A stretch of DNA of 64,000 nt from Brachyspira alvinipulli ATCC 51933. Its GTDB lineage: Bacteria > Spirochaetota > Brachyspiria > Brachyspirales > Brachyspiraceae. The stretch is from contig NZ_KI912402.1 of the NCBI RefSeq assembly GCF_000518245.1, positions 364,544 through 428,543 of the forward strand. Reading direction: 5' to 3'. The first letter of the stretch is position 1. Each line of letters begins with the position of its first letter. A model generated the notes under the pieces. That model was not told the DNA's origin and searched no databases. It saw only the letters and a list, made by a program, of their open reading frames with translations. Made by a program: the position numbers and the translations under genes. Of the stretch, positions 45,793 through 54,210 are shown piece by piece.

Positions 45793-48700
45793 ATGAACAC
45801 TAGGGGTAAGTCTAAAAAGAAAATTAAAGAGAATGATAATCCTTTTTTAAATCTTAATGCTCATGCTAGAGATGATGATGAATTGGCAAAAGCATCAATT
45901 AAAACTATAGCAAACAGCGTTGTTATTACAGAAAGTGATAATAAAAGAATAGATAGAAATAAAAAAGAAGAATCATCTGAAATAATGGATCCTTCCCGCA
46001 GAGATTGGCTTTATTATACTAGATCTCCTTTAATGGATAATTACAGAGATAATCTTTATAGGGAGTATTATAGTTTATCTGTATTATTATCTTTAAGAGG
46101 AGATAACAATAATGAAAGAACTTTAGGACTTTCCTTAAAATTAATAGATTTAGAAAATAAAAAGGAATTCAGAGTAGGAGAGCTTGAAAGCTTTTTATTT
46201 TCATGTGTTATTGGAGATAAGCAGAATATAGAAGATGATGAAAGAGTAATAGAACTTGAGGATTTTAGTAAGGCTGAAGCAAAATTGATAAGATTCTTGA
46301 ATAATTTATATGCAGAAGCTAAGCAGATACAGGAAAACGGTAAATTATGGTTTAAAGATTATAATGCATATCAATGTTTGCTATTATTAAAAGATGTACC
46401 TAATATAAGACTTGAAAGCAGAGTAATTACATTTAGTGATGAAATTTTAAATTTACAATTAGAAAGTTATTATAATGAAAATAAGGATTTAGTGCTTAAT
46501 CTCAGCATTAAAGATGTTGATTTAAACAGAGTTTATACATTCGGAGAGAACTGCGATTTTGTGCTTTATAAAGATATTTTTTATGAAACTAATCCTTCAT
46601 ACCCTAGAATAAAAAAGAATATTTTTAAAGACAGCATAATAGTAAAGAAAGACTATATAAAAGATTTCTGTTCAAGGGTTCTTCCTAATCTTAAGAAAGA
46701 TTTTGATAATATAGGACTTCCTGAAGACATAAAAGAGAATGATATATTAGCTTTTCCTGCTCAGGCATTAGTATTTTTGGATTATGACGGAACTAATGTA
46801 TTTTCTACTGTAAAGTTTAAATATGGTTCTTTCACTGTTGATCCTTATTCTGGAAAGTTTACAAGCAGCAATATGTTTGATAATGAAGTTACAGAGATTT
46901 ACAGAGATACTGAAAAAGAAGAATATTTCTGCAGAACTTTATCAAAATATTTGGAGAAGGTAGGAGATTATACTTTTGCTACTTCAGATGATGAGAAGAT
47001 ATTCTATTTATGCTATAAAATACTTCCAGCACTTCAGGATAGGGGTTGGACTTGTTATTATAGTGAATCTTTTAAATCATTGAAATTGAATGTTAAGCCT
47101 CTTAAAATGAGAGTTTCTTTAACTAAAGATATTAATTTCTTTGAGATTAATTTTTCTTTTGAAGGGGTTAAAGAACTTCATGATTTATCAGAAATAGTAA
47201 GAGCAGTAAAGGTTGAAAATAAAGAATATATAAGACTTCAGAACGGTTCATTCGTACCTATAGATTTAGAAGTAATTGATTATATAGCTAAAATGTTTAA
47301 AGAAAATCCTATAGAACAGAAAGAAGATAACAGATATTTGCTTCCTATGTTCAGTGCTCCTTATTTCGCTGATATGCTTGAGAAACACAGCGGTATAGAA
47401 TTAGATTTAGATGATAATGCCGTTGATACTATAGCTAATATAAAGCGTGTTGAATATGATGAAACACCTCCTAAAGATATAGTAGGCGAGTTCAGAAGCT
47501 ATCAATTAGTAGGTTATAAATGGCTTAGAAAACTGGCTGATATGTCATTGAATGGTATACTTGCCGATGATATGGGACTTGGTAAAAGTTTTCAGACTAT
47601 AGCTACAATATTAAAAGAAAAAGAAAATGGTAATAAACTCACTTCATTAGTTGTTGCTCCTACTTCATGCGTTGCCAACTGGGAATGTGAGATTAAAAAA
47701 TTTGCTCCTTCTCTTGAAGTTATAGTTTTATCAGGTAATTTAAAAGCAAGAATGAAAAAGATTAAAGCAGTAAGTAATTATGATGTTGCAGTTATATCAT
47801 ATTCTACATTAAGACGCGATGTAAAAGCATTAAGCGAAAATGAGTTTAACTATCTTATACTTGATGAGGCACAGCATATAAAGAATGCCAATACTCAGAA
47901 TGCTAAAATGGTAAAGAGTTTAAAATCATTAAAAAGATTAGCATTAAGCGGTACGCCTATAGAAAATAGCATAAGCGAGATGTGGTCAATGTTTGATTTT
48001 CTTATGCCGGGATTTTTGGGTAAGCATAAGGACTTTGTTGAAGATTATGAAGCTCCTATACTTGCAGGTTTAGATAGTTCAAGCGAAGCATTGGATAATT
48101 TAAAAACTAGAATAGCACCTTTTATATTAAGAAGATTAAAAACAGATGTTTTAAAAGATTTACCTCCAAAGCATACTGTTGTAAGCTACTGCGATTTAAC
48201 AAAAGATCAAAAAGAACTTTATATGTCAATACTTGAAGCGGCTAGAATAGAAATATTTGAAACAGTTAAACGTAAAGGTTTTGCTCAATCACATATAGAA
48301 ATATTTTCAGCATTAACAAGATTAAGACAGGTATGCTGCCACCCAAGATTAATGCATGAAGATTTACGCGGCGAGAGTCATACAAGCGGTAAGTTTAATA
48401 TGTTTATAGAGATGATTAAAGAAGCCATTTCAGGCGGTCATAGCGTATTGGTATTTAGTTCATTTACTAGAATGCTTAATCTTATGCGTTCGGCTTTCAA
48501 GAAATTGGGAATAGATTATTTTTATTTGGACGGAGCAACAAAGGACAGAATGGATTTAGTTCATAGATTCAATGCTGGAGAAGCACCTATATTCTTACTT
48601 AGCCTTAAAGCAGCAGGTACAGGACTTACTTTAACTCAGGCGGACACTGTAATGCATTATGATTTATGGTGGAATCCGGCTGTTGAAGATCAGGCTACTG

Positions 48701-48888
48701 ACAGAGCTTATAGAATAGGGCAGAAACGTGTTGTAACTAATTATAAGCTAATAACAAGAGGTACTATAGAAGAGAAGATATTGGAACTTCAAAACAAAAA
48801 GCGTTTATTGATTGATACTGTAGTTGGCGATTCTATGGGCGACATCAATAAATTGAGCTGGGACGAAGTGAAGAATCTTATTAATTAA
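45793..48888 (+). CDS. SNF2-family DEAD/DEAH helicase
   Basis: 1031 residues. The N-terminal 560 residues are a long accessory region without SWIM zinc finger Cys motifs that I can see. The C-terminal Swi2/Snf2 ATPase shows motif I DDMGLGKSFQT near 592, motif II DEAQHIKN near 695, ALSGTPIENS near 715, FILRRLKTDV near 775, and motifs V and VI SLKAAGTGLTLT and ATDRAYRIGQ near 935-980. Such proteins move on double-stranded DNA and remodel protein-DNA complexes or assist transcription recycling (HepA/RapA-like). It is monocistronic. It has no methylase or DISARM-type neighbours. Confidence 0.92.
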   Translation: MNTRGKSKKKIKENDNPFLNLNAHARDDDELAKASIKTIANSVVITESDNKRIDRNKKEESSEIMDPSRRDWLYYTRSPLMDNYRDNLYREYYSLSVLLSLRGDNNNERTLGLSLKLIDLENKKEFRVGELESFLFSCVIGDKQNIEDDERVIELEDFSKAEAKLIRFLNNLYAEAKQIQENGKLWFKDYNAYQCLLLLKDVPNIRLESRVITFSDEILNLQLESYYNENKDLVLNLSIKDVDLNRVYTFGENCDFVLYKDIFYETNPSYPRIKKNIFKDSIIVKKDYIKDFCSRVLPNLKKDFDNIGLPEDIKENDILAFPAQALVFLDYDGTNVFSTVKFKYGSFTVDPYSGKFTSSNMFDNEVTEIYRDTEKEEYFCRTLSKYLEKVGDYTFATSDDEKIFYLCYKILPALQDRGWTCYYSESFKSLKLNVKPLKMRVSLTKDINFFEINFSFEGVKELHDLSEIVRAVKVENKEYIRLQNGSFVPIDLEVIDYIAKMFKENPIEQKEDNRYLLPMFSAPYFADMLEKHSGIELDLDDNAVDTIANIKRVEYDETPPKDIVGEFRSYQLVGYKWLRKLADMSLNGILADDMGLGKSFQTIATILKEKENGNKLTSLVVAPTSCVANWECEIKKFAPSLEVIVLSGNLKARMKKIKAVSNYDVAVISYSTLRRDVKALSENEFNYLILDEAQHIKNANTQNAKMVKSLKSLKRLALSGTPIENSISEMWSMFDFLMPGFLGKHKDFVEDYEAPILAGLDSSSEALDNLKTRIAPFILRRLKTDVLKDLPPKHTVVSYCDLTKDQKELYMSILEAARIEIFETVKRKGFAQSHIEIFSALTRLRQVCCHPRLMHEDLRGESHTSGKFNMFIEMIKEAISGGHSVLVFSSFTRMLNLMRSAFKKLGIDYFYLDGATKDRMDLVHRFNAGEAPIFLLSLKAAGTGLTLTQADTVMHYDLWWNPAVEDQATDRAYRIGQKRVVTNYKLITRGTIEEKILELQNKKRLLIDTVVGDSMGDINKLSWDEVKNLIN

Positions 48889-48908
48889 ATTAAGAAATAT
48901 ATATTATT

Positions 48909-48960
48909 TTGACAATTTAAAATTATTTTAGTATATACCTAAACAACTATAGTTTGTCAA
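48909..48960. promoter_or_regulatory. Symmetric bidirectional promoter with shared -10 box
   Basis: Plus strand: TTGACA at 48909-48914, 17-base spacer, TATATA at 48932-48937. Minus strand: TTGACA at 48960-48955, 17-base spacer, and the same TATATA at 48937-48932. Both halves therefore have a consensus -35 and optimal spacing to one palindromic -10 box. Confidence 0.55.
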
Positions 48961-49079
48961 TTTTTGATTATTTTTAAACGTAATTAAAATTTATAAATAA
49001 TATAAAATATTAGCACATAGTAGCAAAATATATTTTTAAATGTAATATCAAAACTTATATTTGTACAATAATAAGTAAT

Positions 49080-49148
49080 CAGCCTCACGTATAGAGGACT
49101 TTTGATAAGAATAGGCAATACCGTGCGGGAAGGTGCCGCAGCTCGCAG
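49080..49148. other. GC-rich structured island upstream of the LRR gene
   Basis: This stands out from the AT-rich flanks. It can form cctc-acgtata-gagg and tgcgg-gaaggtg-ccgca hairpins, with an alternative ggc..acc / ggt-gcc pairing. It ends two bases before a promoter. It could be the tail of a small RNA started from the promoter at 48909-48937, or a fragment of an intergenic repeat (it contains accgtgcg like the repeats at 1251 and 51720). I know no riboswitch family that fits. Confidence 0.35.
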
Positions 49149-49177
49149 TTGACAAACTTAAAAATTTTTAGTATAGT
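49149..49177 (+). promoter_or_regulatory. Sigma-70 type promoter of the LRR gene
   Basis: TTGACA at 49149-49154, a 17-base spacer, and TATAGT at 49172-49177. The ATG at 49185 is seven bases after the -10 box, giving a leaderless or nearly leaderless message. This also argues against translation from the TTG at 49149. Confidence 0.6.
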
Positions 49178-49184
49178 TTATTTT

Positions 49185-50012
49185 ATGCTGTCAGATAAAG
49201 ATTTTAATAAAATTATTTCTTGGGCTTCGGATTTAGAAATACAAAATTTTCCAAGAAGTAAAGAAGAATTAGAGAATATTGAAGAGCTTGATTTATATGA
49301 TTTGCCTTGTAATTTATTTTTAGATGAAATTTCTAAATTAAAATCATTAAAAAGAATTTGGTTTATGTATAATGATTTTGATGAAATACCGAATTTTATT
49401 TATAGTTTGGAAAATCTTGAAGAAATAAATTTATCTGGAAATAATATTAGTTTTATTGATGACAGAATATCAAATTTGAAAAACTTGAAAATCTTTAATA
49501 TTTATGAGAATAAAATAAGCAGTATATCAAGGGAAATTATCAATCTGAAAAAATTAGAAGTTTTTAATATAAGCGGAAATAATTTAAATGATATTCAGGA
49601 AGAAATTTTTTATTTAGAGAATATAAAAAATTTAGATTTAAGTGCAAATAAAATTACTAATATTGATTTAAAAATTTCAAATTTAAAAAATATAGAAGCT
49701 CTTGATTTATCGAGCAACAATATAGAAATTATACCTAAAGAAATTGCTTATTTAAAAAAACTTAAATATTTAAATATAAGCTATAATAAATATAAAACTT
49801 TACCTGAGGAATTATTTAATTTAACAAATTTGCAAATACTTTTAATAGGTTCTAATAATTTAAAAGAAATTTCTGATTCTATTTGCAAATTAAAAAATTT
49901 AGAAGAATTACATATTCTTTCAAGTTCTATAAAAAAACTTCCTGAATTAAAAAACTTAAAAGAATTAATTCTTATAGATACTAAAATAAAAAATAAAGAT
50001 ATTTTTGTATAG
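49185..50012 (+). CDS. Leucine-rich-repeat protein
   Basis: 275 residues from ATG 49185, without a signal peptide. After a short helical cap (about 1-35) come about ten repeats of 22-23 residues with consensus LxxLxxLxLxxNxIxxIPxEIxx (for example LKNIEALDLSSNNIEIIPKE and LKKLEVFNISGNNLNDIQEE). The solenoid provides a protein-binding surface. Spirochaetes commonly carry many such genes; partners are unknown. The 3' end is convergent with the C26 amidase gene, only 17 bases away. Confidence 0.85.
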   Translation: MLSDKDFNKIISWASDLEIQNFPRSKEELENIEELDLYDLPCNLFLDEISKLKSLKRIWFMYNDFDEIPNFIYSLENLEEINLSGNNISFIDDRISNLKNLKIFNIYENKISSISREIINLKKLEVFNISGNNLNDIQEEIFYLENIKNLDLSANKITNIDLKISNLKNIEALDLSSNNIEIIPKEIAYLKKLKYLNISYNKYKTLPEELFNLTNLQILLIGSNNLKEISDSICKLKNLEELHILSSSIKKLPELKNLKELILIDTKIKNKDIFV

Positions 50013-50029
50013 AAATTATTTTTAAATGA

Positions 50030-50746
50030 TTATTTTCTTGATTTGCAAACTTCAACAAACATATCAAAAATATTCTGCATCTTTATTATTTTAGAACTCA
50101 TTAATTCAGGATGCCATTGTACACCTAATATAAAAGAATCTTTTTTCTTATATTCTATAGCTTCTACTATACCATCTTTTGCAGCTGCTGTAACTTTGAA
50201 ATCTTTAGCTAATTTATCTATGGCTTGATGGTGAAAACTATTAACCTCAGAGCTTTCTCCCAACATATCATAAATAATACTGTCTTTTACTATTTGTATT
50301 TTATGAGTTGCAGCATGATACTCTGCTGTTTGACTATGAAGTATATTTGTACTTCTTTGTGTTGGTATATCCTGTATTAAAGTGCCTCCGAAATATACAT
50401 TTATAACCTGTATTCCTCTGCATATTCCAAATATTGGTTTATTCATTTCTACTGCGTATTTCATTAATTTAAAATCGAAATCATCTCTTTCTATAGATAT
50501 AGTGCCGATTTTTTCTATAGGTTCTTCATTAAATCTAAAAGGATGAACATCAACTCCACCTGTCATAATAATTCCATCAACATTTTCAAGCATTTTTTTT
50601 ATTATTTCCTCATCCTCTATAATAGGTATTATAAAAGGTGTTCCTTTTGACCTTATCACAGAATCAATATAAGAACGATTAACAAATGCTTTTGGTATGG
50701 AAGTATTTTCATATAAAAGATTTCCTGATAAACCTATAACAGACAT
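50030..50746 (-). CDS. Class I glutamine amidotransferase-like hydrolase (peptidase C26)
   Basis: 238 residues of the gamma-glutamyl-gamma-aminobutyrate hydrolase (PuuD-like) type. The nucleophile is Cys 109 in PIFGICRGIQVINVYFGG, the catalytic His 212 is in GVQWHPE, and MTGGVDVHPFRFNEEP near 61-76 is characteristic. It hydrolyses gamma-glutamyl amides; related enzymes act in putrescine, glutamine-like amine or folate-polyglutamate metabolism. No puu genes are adjacent, so the substrate is open. The ribosome-binding site is aaaaaggatatattt. Confidence 0.85.
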   Translation of the reverse strand: MSVIGLSGNLLYENTSIPKAFVNRSYIDSVIRSKGTPFIIPIIEDEEIIKKMLENVDGIIMTGGVDVHPFRFNEEPIEKIGTISIERDDFDFKLMKYAVEMNKPIFGICRGIQVINVYFGGTLIQDIPTQRSTNILHSQTAEYHAATHKIQIVKDSIIYDMLGESSEVNSFHHQAIDKLAKDFKVTAAAKDGIVEAIEYKKKDSFILGVQWHPELMSSKIIKMQNIFDMFVEVCKSRK

Positions 50747-50819
50747 AAATATATCCTTTTTATTTAAATAAAAATTTGCATATATTTTACAAGTAAAATA
50801 ACTTTTTTACAATAGATTA

Positions 50820-50836
50820 GGGGCGGGTGGGTGGGG
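50820..50836 (+). other. G-quadruplex motif
   Basis: The sequence ggggcgggtgggtgggg has four G-tracts of 3-4 bases separated by single-base loops, the composition of very stable parallel quadruplexes. It lies 100 bases upstream of kptA in a genome of roughly one quarter G+C. Confidence 0.75.
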
Positions 50837-50861
50837 TAAATAAAATTCTATTAAATAATAG

Positions 50862-50889
50862 TATTAACATAATATAGTTGACATAATTA
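50862..50889 (+). repeat. 28-bp direct repeat, left copy (promoter-like)
   Basis: Identical over 28 bases to 51736-51763. It contains ttaacataatatag and TTGACA (50878-50883) and lies in the promoter region of kptA. The two copies bracket kptA and its downstream repeat element. Confidence 0.85.
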
Positions 50890-50935
50890 ATAAATGATAT
50901 TATTTTATTAACTATGTATTTTGAGGAGAAATAAG

Positions 50936-51499
50936 ATGAAAGATGATAAATTAACTAAAGATGAAGTTAAAATAAGTAAATTTGTTAGTTTAGTATTAAG
51001 ACATAAACCTGAAAATATAGGAATCACATTATCAAAAGACGGCTGGGCAAATGTTTATGAATTAATAGAAAAAATAAAAGCTACAGGAAGAAATATAAAT
51101 AAAGATATACTTGAAAGAGTTGTATTATATAATGATAAAAAGAGATTTAGCTTCAATGAAGATCATACTTTAATAAGAGCAAATCAAGGTCATAGTATAG
51201 ACGTAGATTTACAATTTGAAGAGAAAGAACCTCAGGAAATATTATTTCATGGAACATCAATTAATAATATAGATAGTATAAAAGAGGAAGGTATAAAGAA
51301 AATGGGAAGACTTCATGTACATTTATCATTAACAGAAGAAACAGCTAAAAAAGTAGGTGAGCGTCATGGTAAACCTGCAATAATAAAAATTAATTCTAAG
51401 AAAATGCATGAAGACGGTATTAAATTTTACTTATCCGAAAATAAAGTTTGGCTATGCGATTATGTTGATCCTAAATATATTTTTGATATTAATAAATGA
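50936..51499 (+). CDS. kptA: RNA 2'-phosphotransferase (Tpt1/KptA family)
   Basis: 187 residues from ATG 50936 (tttgaggagaaataag upstream). It uses NAD+ to remove an internal RNA 2'-phosphate. Family residues are present: SKFVSLVLRHKPENIGITL (Arg-His pair) near 11-29, LSKDGWANV, FHGTS near 105, and HLSLTEETAKKVGERHGKP near 125-145. The native role in bacteria is uncertain because they lack tRNA splicing that leaves a 2'-phosphate. The gene is isolated and flanked by repeats, which suggests acquisition. Confidence 0.93.
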   Translation: MKDDKLTKDEVKISKFVSLVLRHKPENIGITLSKDGWANVYELIEKIKATGRNINKDILERVVLYNDKKRFSFNEDHTLIRANQGHSIDVDLQFEEKEPQEILFHGTSINNIDSIKEEGIKKMGRLHVHLSLTEETAKKVGERHGKPAIIKINSKKMHEDGIKFYLSENKVWLCDYVDPKYIFDINK

Positions 51500-51530
51500 A
51501 TTAACATAATATTTTTTAATTTTAAATAAA

Positions 51531-51735
51531 TACCCCGCCCTTTATATTTTCTAGCTTTATTTAGATAATAAAATTTAAATTATTTTTAAAGCTTTATTAG
51601 AATTTTCAGCACCCGCCCAAGTTTTTATTAAGTTTAAAATTTTATTATACGCACGATTTATTTTTATTGATTTTTGTATTTAAATATAAAGTTAATGTAT
51701 TTATATTTTTTAATCTATTCACCGTGCGTAAATTA
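51531..51735. repeat. Nested palindromic intergenic repeat element, copy 2
   Basis: In the reverse orientation this matches the element at 1061-1385: accccgccc at the left end, gcacccgccc at 51609-51618, atacgcacga near 51648 and caccgtgcgt at 51720-51729, in the same order and similar spacing. It follows kptA and ends at the 28-bp direct repeat. Confidence 0.6.
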
Positions 51736-51763
51736 TATTAACATAATATAGTTGACATAATTA
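51736..51763 (+). repeat. 28-bp direct repeat, right copy (promoter-like)
   Basis: Identical to 50862-50889. TTGACA at 51752-51757 followed after 16 bases by TATCAT could be the promoter of the peptide-binding-protein gene downstream. Confidence 0.85.
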
Positions 51764-51818
51764 TAGATTTGGTTATCATATTTAAATATATAATTATGTT
51801 ATAAAGAGAATATCTATT

Positions 51819-53423
51819 ATGAAGAAACTAATTTTTATAATAATTTTGATTGCTAATATATTTTTGTTATCTTGTTCAAATAATAAATCATCTAATGAAG
51901 GCATAGTTGTATCAGTTGGAGGAATGCCAAGCAGTTTGGATCCGGCATTTGCTAAAGGCATTAATACAGCAGTTTACATAACACATGCATTTGAAACACT
52001 CACTCAAAGAGATGAAGATGGTACTATAATTCCAGCACTTGCTGAAAGCTGGGAGGCTATGAGTAATAATACAGTTTATATATTTCATTTGAGAAAAAAC
52101 GCTAAATGGTCAGACGGGAAAGATTTAACAGCTAATGATTTTGTATACACTCTAAGAAGGTTAATTGATCCTGAAGTTGCATCTCCTTTTTCTTTGGGGT
52201 TTGATATAATAAAGAATGCTCATAGTATTATGAAAGGTGATAAAAAATTAGAAGAACTTGGAGTTTATGCTTTAGATGATTATACATTAAAAATTGAGCT
52301 TGATATACCGCTTCCATATTTTGAAGAGGCTATGGCTAGCGATATTGCTTCGCCTGTAAGAGAAGATATTATTAATACTTATGGCGAGGATTGGGCATTG
52401 AGCAAAGATCATTACATTGGAAATGGACCTTATATAATGACTGAATATGATGAGGCTGTAAAAATAGTAATGGAGAAAAATCCTTATTATTGGGATAAAG
52501 ATAATGTAAAAGCTGAAAAAATAACTTTTGAATTTTTGGAAGATGTTAATACTGCAGTTGCAGCAATTTATGGAGACAGTATATTATTTTATCCTGAAGC
52601 CCCAGAAAATGAGAGAGCATCTTTGATAGAGCAAGGTATAGGAAGAGAAGTTGACATAACATCTATTGCTTATTATATGGTTAATTTAAAAAGAAAACCT
52701 TTTAATAACCCTTTGGTAAGAAAAGCATTAGCACTTGGTATAGACAGAAATTATATAGTAAATAATGTTTTAGGCGGGGGAAGGGTAGCATCTGACGGAT
52801 TTGTTCCTATAAATGTAAAAAATGGTACTAATAATTTTAGGGATAATGCTCCGGAATATATTTCTTTGGAAGGGAGCAATTATCAGAAAAATATTGAAGA
52901 GGCTAAAAAACTTCTTGCTGAAGCAGGTTACCCAGATATAAAAAAATTTCCTATAATAGAATTAATTACAACTACAAATCCTTCGTCATTATTTGTTGCA
53001 GAAGCTATTCAAAGTATGTATAAAAATAATTTAGGTATAGATTTAAAACTTAGATATGAAGAACCTACAACATATTTACAGTCTATAAAAGATGGAAGTT
53101 TTCAAATGATCAAGGCTGGAACTAGCGTTGCTTATAATCAGGCTACAGGATATTTAAGACTTTTTCAGCTTGATGGCTTAGGTAATGACGGCGGATATAC
53201 AAATGCGCTTTATGATTATTTAGTTGATATTGCCATAACAAATGCAAATGAAGATATAAGAATAAAAGCAGCTTATGATGCAGAGCGTATACTCATACAA
53301 GAAGATATGGCAATAATACCTATATATTATGACAAGGCTACTATTATGCAGAGTAAAAAACTTCATGGTGTGAAATATGATATTTTTTCAATATATGATT
53401 TTAGAAATGCATATATTGAATAA
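51819..53423 (+). CDS. Oligopeptide ABC transporter substrate-binding lipoprotein (OppA type)
   Basis: 534 residues with lipobox Cys near 19 (LIANIFLLSCSN). The family 5 binding-protein fold shows MPSSLDPAFAKGINTAVYIT near 35, WSDGKDLTANDFVYTLRRLIDP near 105, the signature YIGNGPYIMTEY near 200 and NPLVRKALALGIDRNYIV near 295. It captures peptides in the periplasm for import. No permease or ATPase genes are in the window, so it may serve a transporter encoded elsewhere. The ribosome-binding site is aaagagaatatctatt. Confidence 0.92.
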   Translation: MKKLIFIIILIANIFLLSCSNNKSSNEGIVVSVGGMPSSLDPAFAKGINTAVYITHAFETLTQRDEDGTIIPALAESWEAMSNNTVYIFHLRKNAKWSDGKDLTANDFVYTLRRLIDPEVASPFSLGFDIIKNAHSIMKGDKKLEELGVYALDDYTLKIELDIPLPYFEEAMASDIASPVREDIINTYGEDWALSKDHYIGNGPYIMTEYDEAVKIVMEKNPYYWDKDNVKAEKITFEFLEDVNTAVAAIYGDSILFYPEAPENERASLIEQGIGREVDITSIAYYMVNLKRKPFNNPLVRKALALGIDRNYIVNNVLGGGRVASDGFVPINVKNGTNNFRDNAPEYISLEGSNYQKNIEEAKKLLAEAGYPDIKKFPIIELITTTNPSSLFVAEAIQSMYKNNLGIDLKLRYEEPTTYLQSIKDGSFQMIKAGTSVAYNQATGYLRLFQLDGLGNDGGYTNALYDYLVDIAITNANEDIRIKAAYDAERILIQEDMAIIPIYYDKATIMQSKKLHGVKYDIFSIYDFRNAYIE

Positions 53424-53448
53424 TTAAAATAAAAAAGGATTTTTATTT

Positions 53449-53634
53449 ATGAAAAAATTTTTTGTTGGTTTATTTGTTGGAATTGCATTAACTATTTTTA
53501 GTTATAATATTATGCCGAAACTTTATTCAGAGTTAAGCAGCAGAGATTCGAGTGCTTTAAATAGTATAGCAAATGAATTAAGGAATATAAGAAATATTTT
53601 AAATGATATAAAAATTGAACTAAGAAATAGATAA
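53449..53634 (+). CDS. Small membrane protein with coiled-coil tail
   Basis: 61 residues: one N-terminal hydrophobic helix (about 4-24) and an amphipathic helix (about 35-61, ELRNIRNILNDIKIELRN) with heptad spacing. The ribosome-binding site aaaaaggatttttattt supports the start. It follows the OppA-type gene by 25 bases and may be cotranscribed. No family is recognised. It is the last chromosomal gene before the prophage-like element. Confidence 0.6.
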   Translation: MKKFFVGLFVGIALTIFSYNIMPKLYSELSSRDSSALNSIANELRNIRNILNDIKIELRNR

Positions 53635-53690
53635 TTATATTTTTTAATAAGTTAAAATTTAAAAAAATTTTTGCTCATTAAACTATAGTA

Positions 53691-53733
53691 TAAAAAAGAT
53701 TTATACAATAGTTTAATTAATTTTGAATAAGCC
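53691..53733. repeat. 43-bp direct repeat, copy A
   Basis: Identical over 43 bases to 62886-62928, starting taaaaaagatttatacaata and ending gaataagcc; similarity continues more weakly through the following terminator. The left border also forms an imperfect palindrome (aaactatagtat / atacaatagttt). Confidence 0.9.
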
Positions 53734-53762
53734 TACATTATTTTTAATAGCATCGGCTTGTA
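53731..53762 (-). terminator. Probable terminator of cassette A
   Basis: An imperfect hairpin between aagccta and tcggctt, 15 bases after the stop of the ribbon-helix-helix-like gene on the minus strand. It is a degenerate relative of the hairpins at 54457 and 62926. Confidence 0.5.
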
Positions 53763-53776
53763 TTTTTTATTTGCTG

Positions 53777-54007
53777 TTATTTATTTTCTTCCATATCTAT
53801 TATTTTATCAAATATTATTTTTTTTGAATATAATCCAACACTCATATCATTTTCCTCAGCATATTTTTTTAAAAGCTCATTTTCTTCATCGCTTATTCTA
53901 AAAAATATAACATGAGTATTTTTTTTATTTTCTTTTTTCTTCCTGCCTGCCCCAGCTCTAGCACCGCCGTGAGTATTTTTTACTTCATTACCCATTTTAT
54001 TACCCAT
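53777..54007 (-). CDS. Small DNA-binding-like protein, cassette A (GARAGAGRKK)
   Basis: 76 residues. The N-terminus carries GGARAGAGRKKKENKK, a basic arm common in phage DNA-packaging and regulatory proteins. The C-terminal 45 residues (THVIFFRISDEENELLKKYA, then SVGLYSKKIIFDKI) have the strand-helix-helix order of ribbon-helix-helix proteins. It starts inside the preceding membrane-peptide gene (28-base overlap), with a second possible ATG at 53995. It is a paralogue of the gene at 62962-63165. It may be a repressor or a small terminase-like protein. Confidence 0.65.
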   Translation of the reverse strand: MGNKMGNEVKNTHGGARAGAGRKKKENKKNTHVIFFRISDEENELLKKYAEENDMSVGLYSKKIIFDKIIDMEENK

Positions 54008-54096
54008 ATTAAAATAGATATTGAAAATATAAATAAAGATATAGAAAAAATTATTTTAGATAAATTATTAATTTTTTTTAATGTTTTTTCTTTCAT
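53980..54096 (-). CDS. 38-residue single-helix membrane peptide, cassette A
   Basis: From ATG 54096, with agaggtcaattttt as ribosome-binding site. It starts MKEKTLKKINNLSKIIFSIS: a basic head, then about 20 hydrophobic residues, and ends WVMK. It overlaps the next gene by 28 bases. The equivalent peptide in cassette B (63170-63268) has the same plan and the same gaggtcaat ribosome-binding site. Small holin-like or toxin peptides look like this, but function is unknown. Confidence 0.5.
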   Translation of the reverse strand: MKEKTLKKINNLSKIIFSISLFIFSISILIWVIKWVMK

Positions 54097-54147
54097 AAAA
54101 AATTGACCTCTATATGTTATTATGTTATACTATAAAAAAAATTAGTG

Positions 54148-54167
54148 GGGGAGATTACCCGCTCCCC
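54148..54167 (-). other. GC-rich hairpin, cassette A
   Basis: Stem ggggag / ctcccc with an eight-base loop, between the amphipathic peptide and the membrane peptide. A hairpin of similar sequence holds the same place in cassette B (63308-63331). It lacks a proper T tail, so it may be an RNA-stability or translation-control element and not only a terminator. Confidence 0.5.
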
Positions 54168-54210
54168 TTCGGGTTGTTTTCGCCTTATTTAAGTGCTTTT
54201 ATTAAGGTTG

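Noticed and set aside
45793-48888. SNF2 helicase as part of a DISARM-like defence system
   Set aside because: No methyltransferase, DUF1998 or phospholipase D gene is adjacent, and it has its own upstream spacer and minus-strand neighbour.
49080-49148. Known riboswitch upstream of the LRR gene
   Set aside because: I compared it with the conserved cores of TPP, SAM, cobalamin, fluoride and cyclic-di-GMP types from memory and none fits; the LRR promoter also lies downstream of it.
49149-49184. N-terminal extension of the LRR protein from TTG 49149
   Set aside because: The TTG is the -35 box TTGACA of a well-spaced promoter, so these bases should not be in the message.
53691-53733. 43-bp repeat as attL of the prophage
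   Set aside because: Its second copy is inside the element next to terminase and not at the right border, and no integrase is present.
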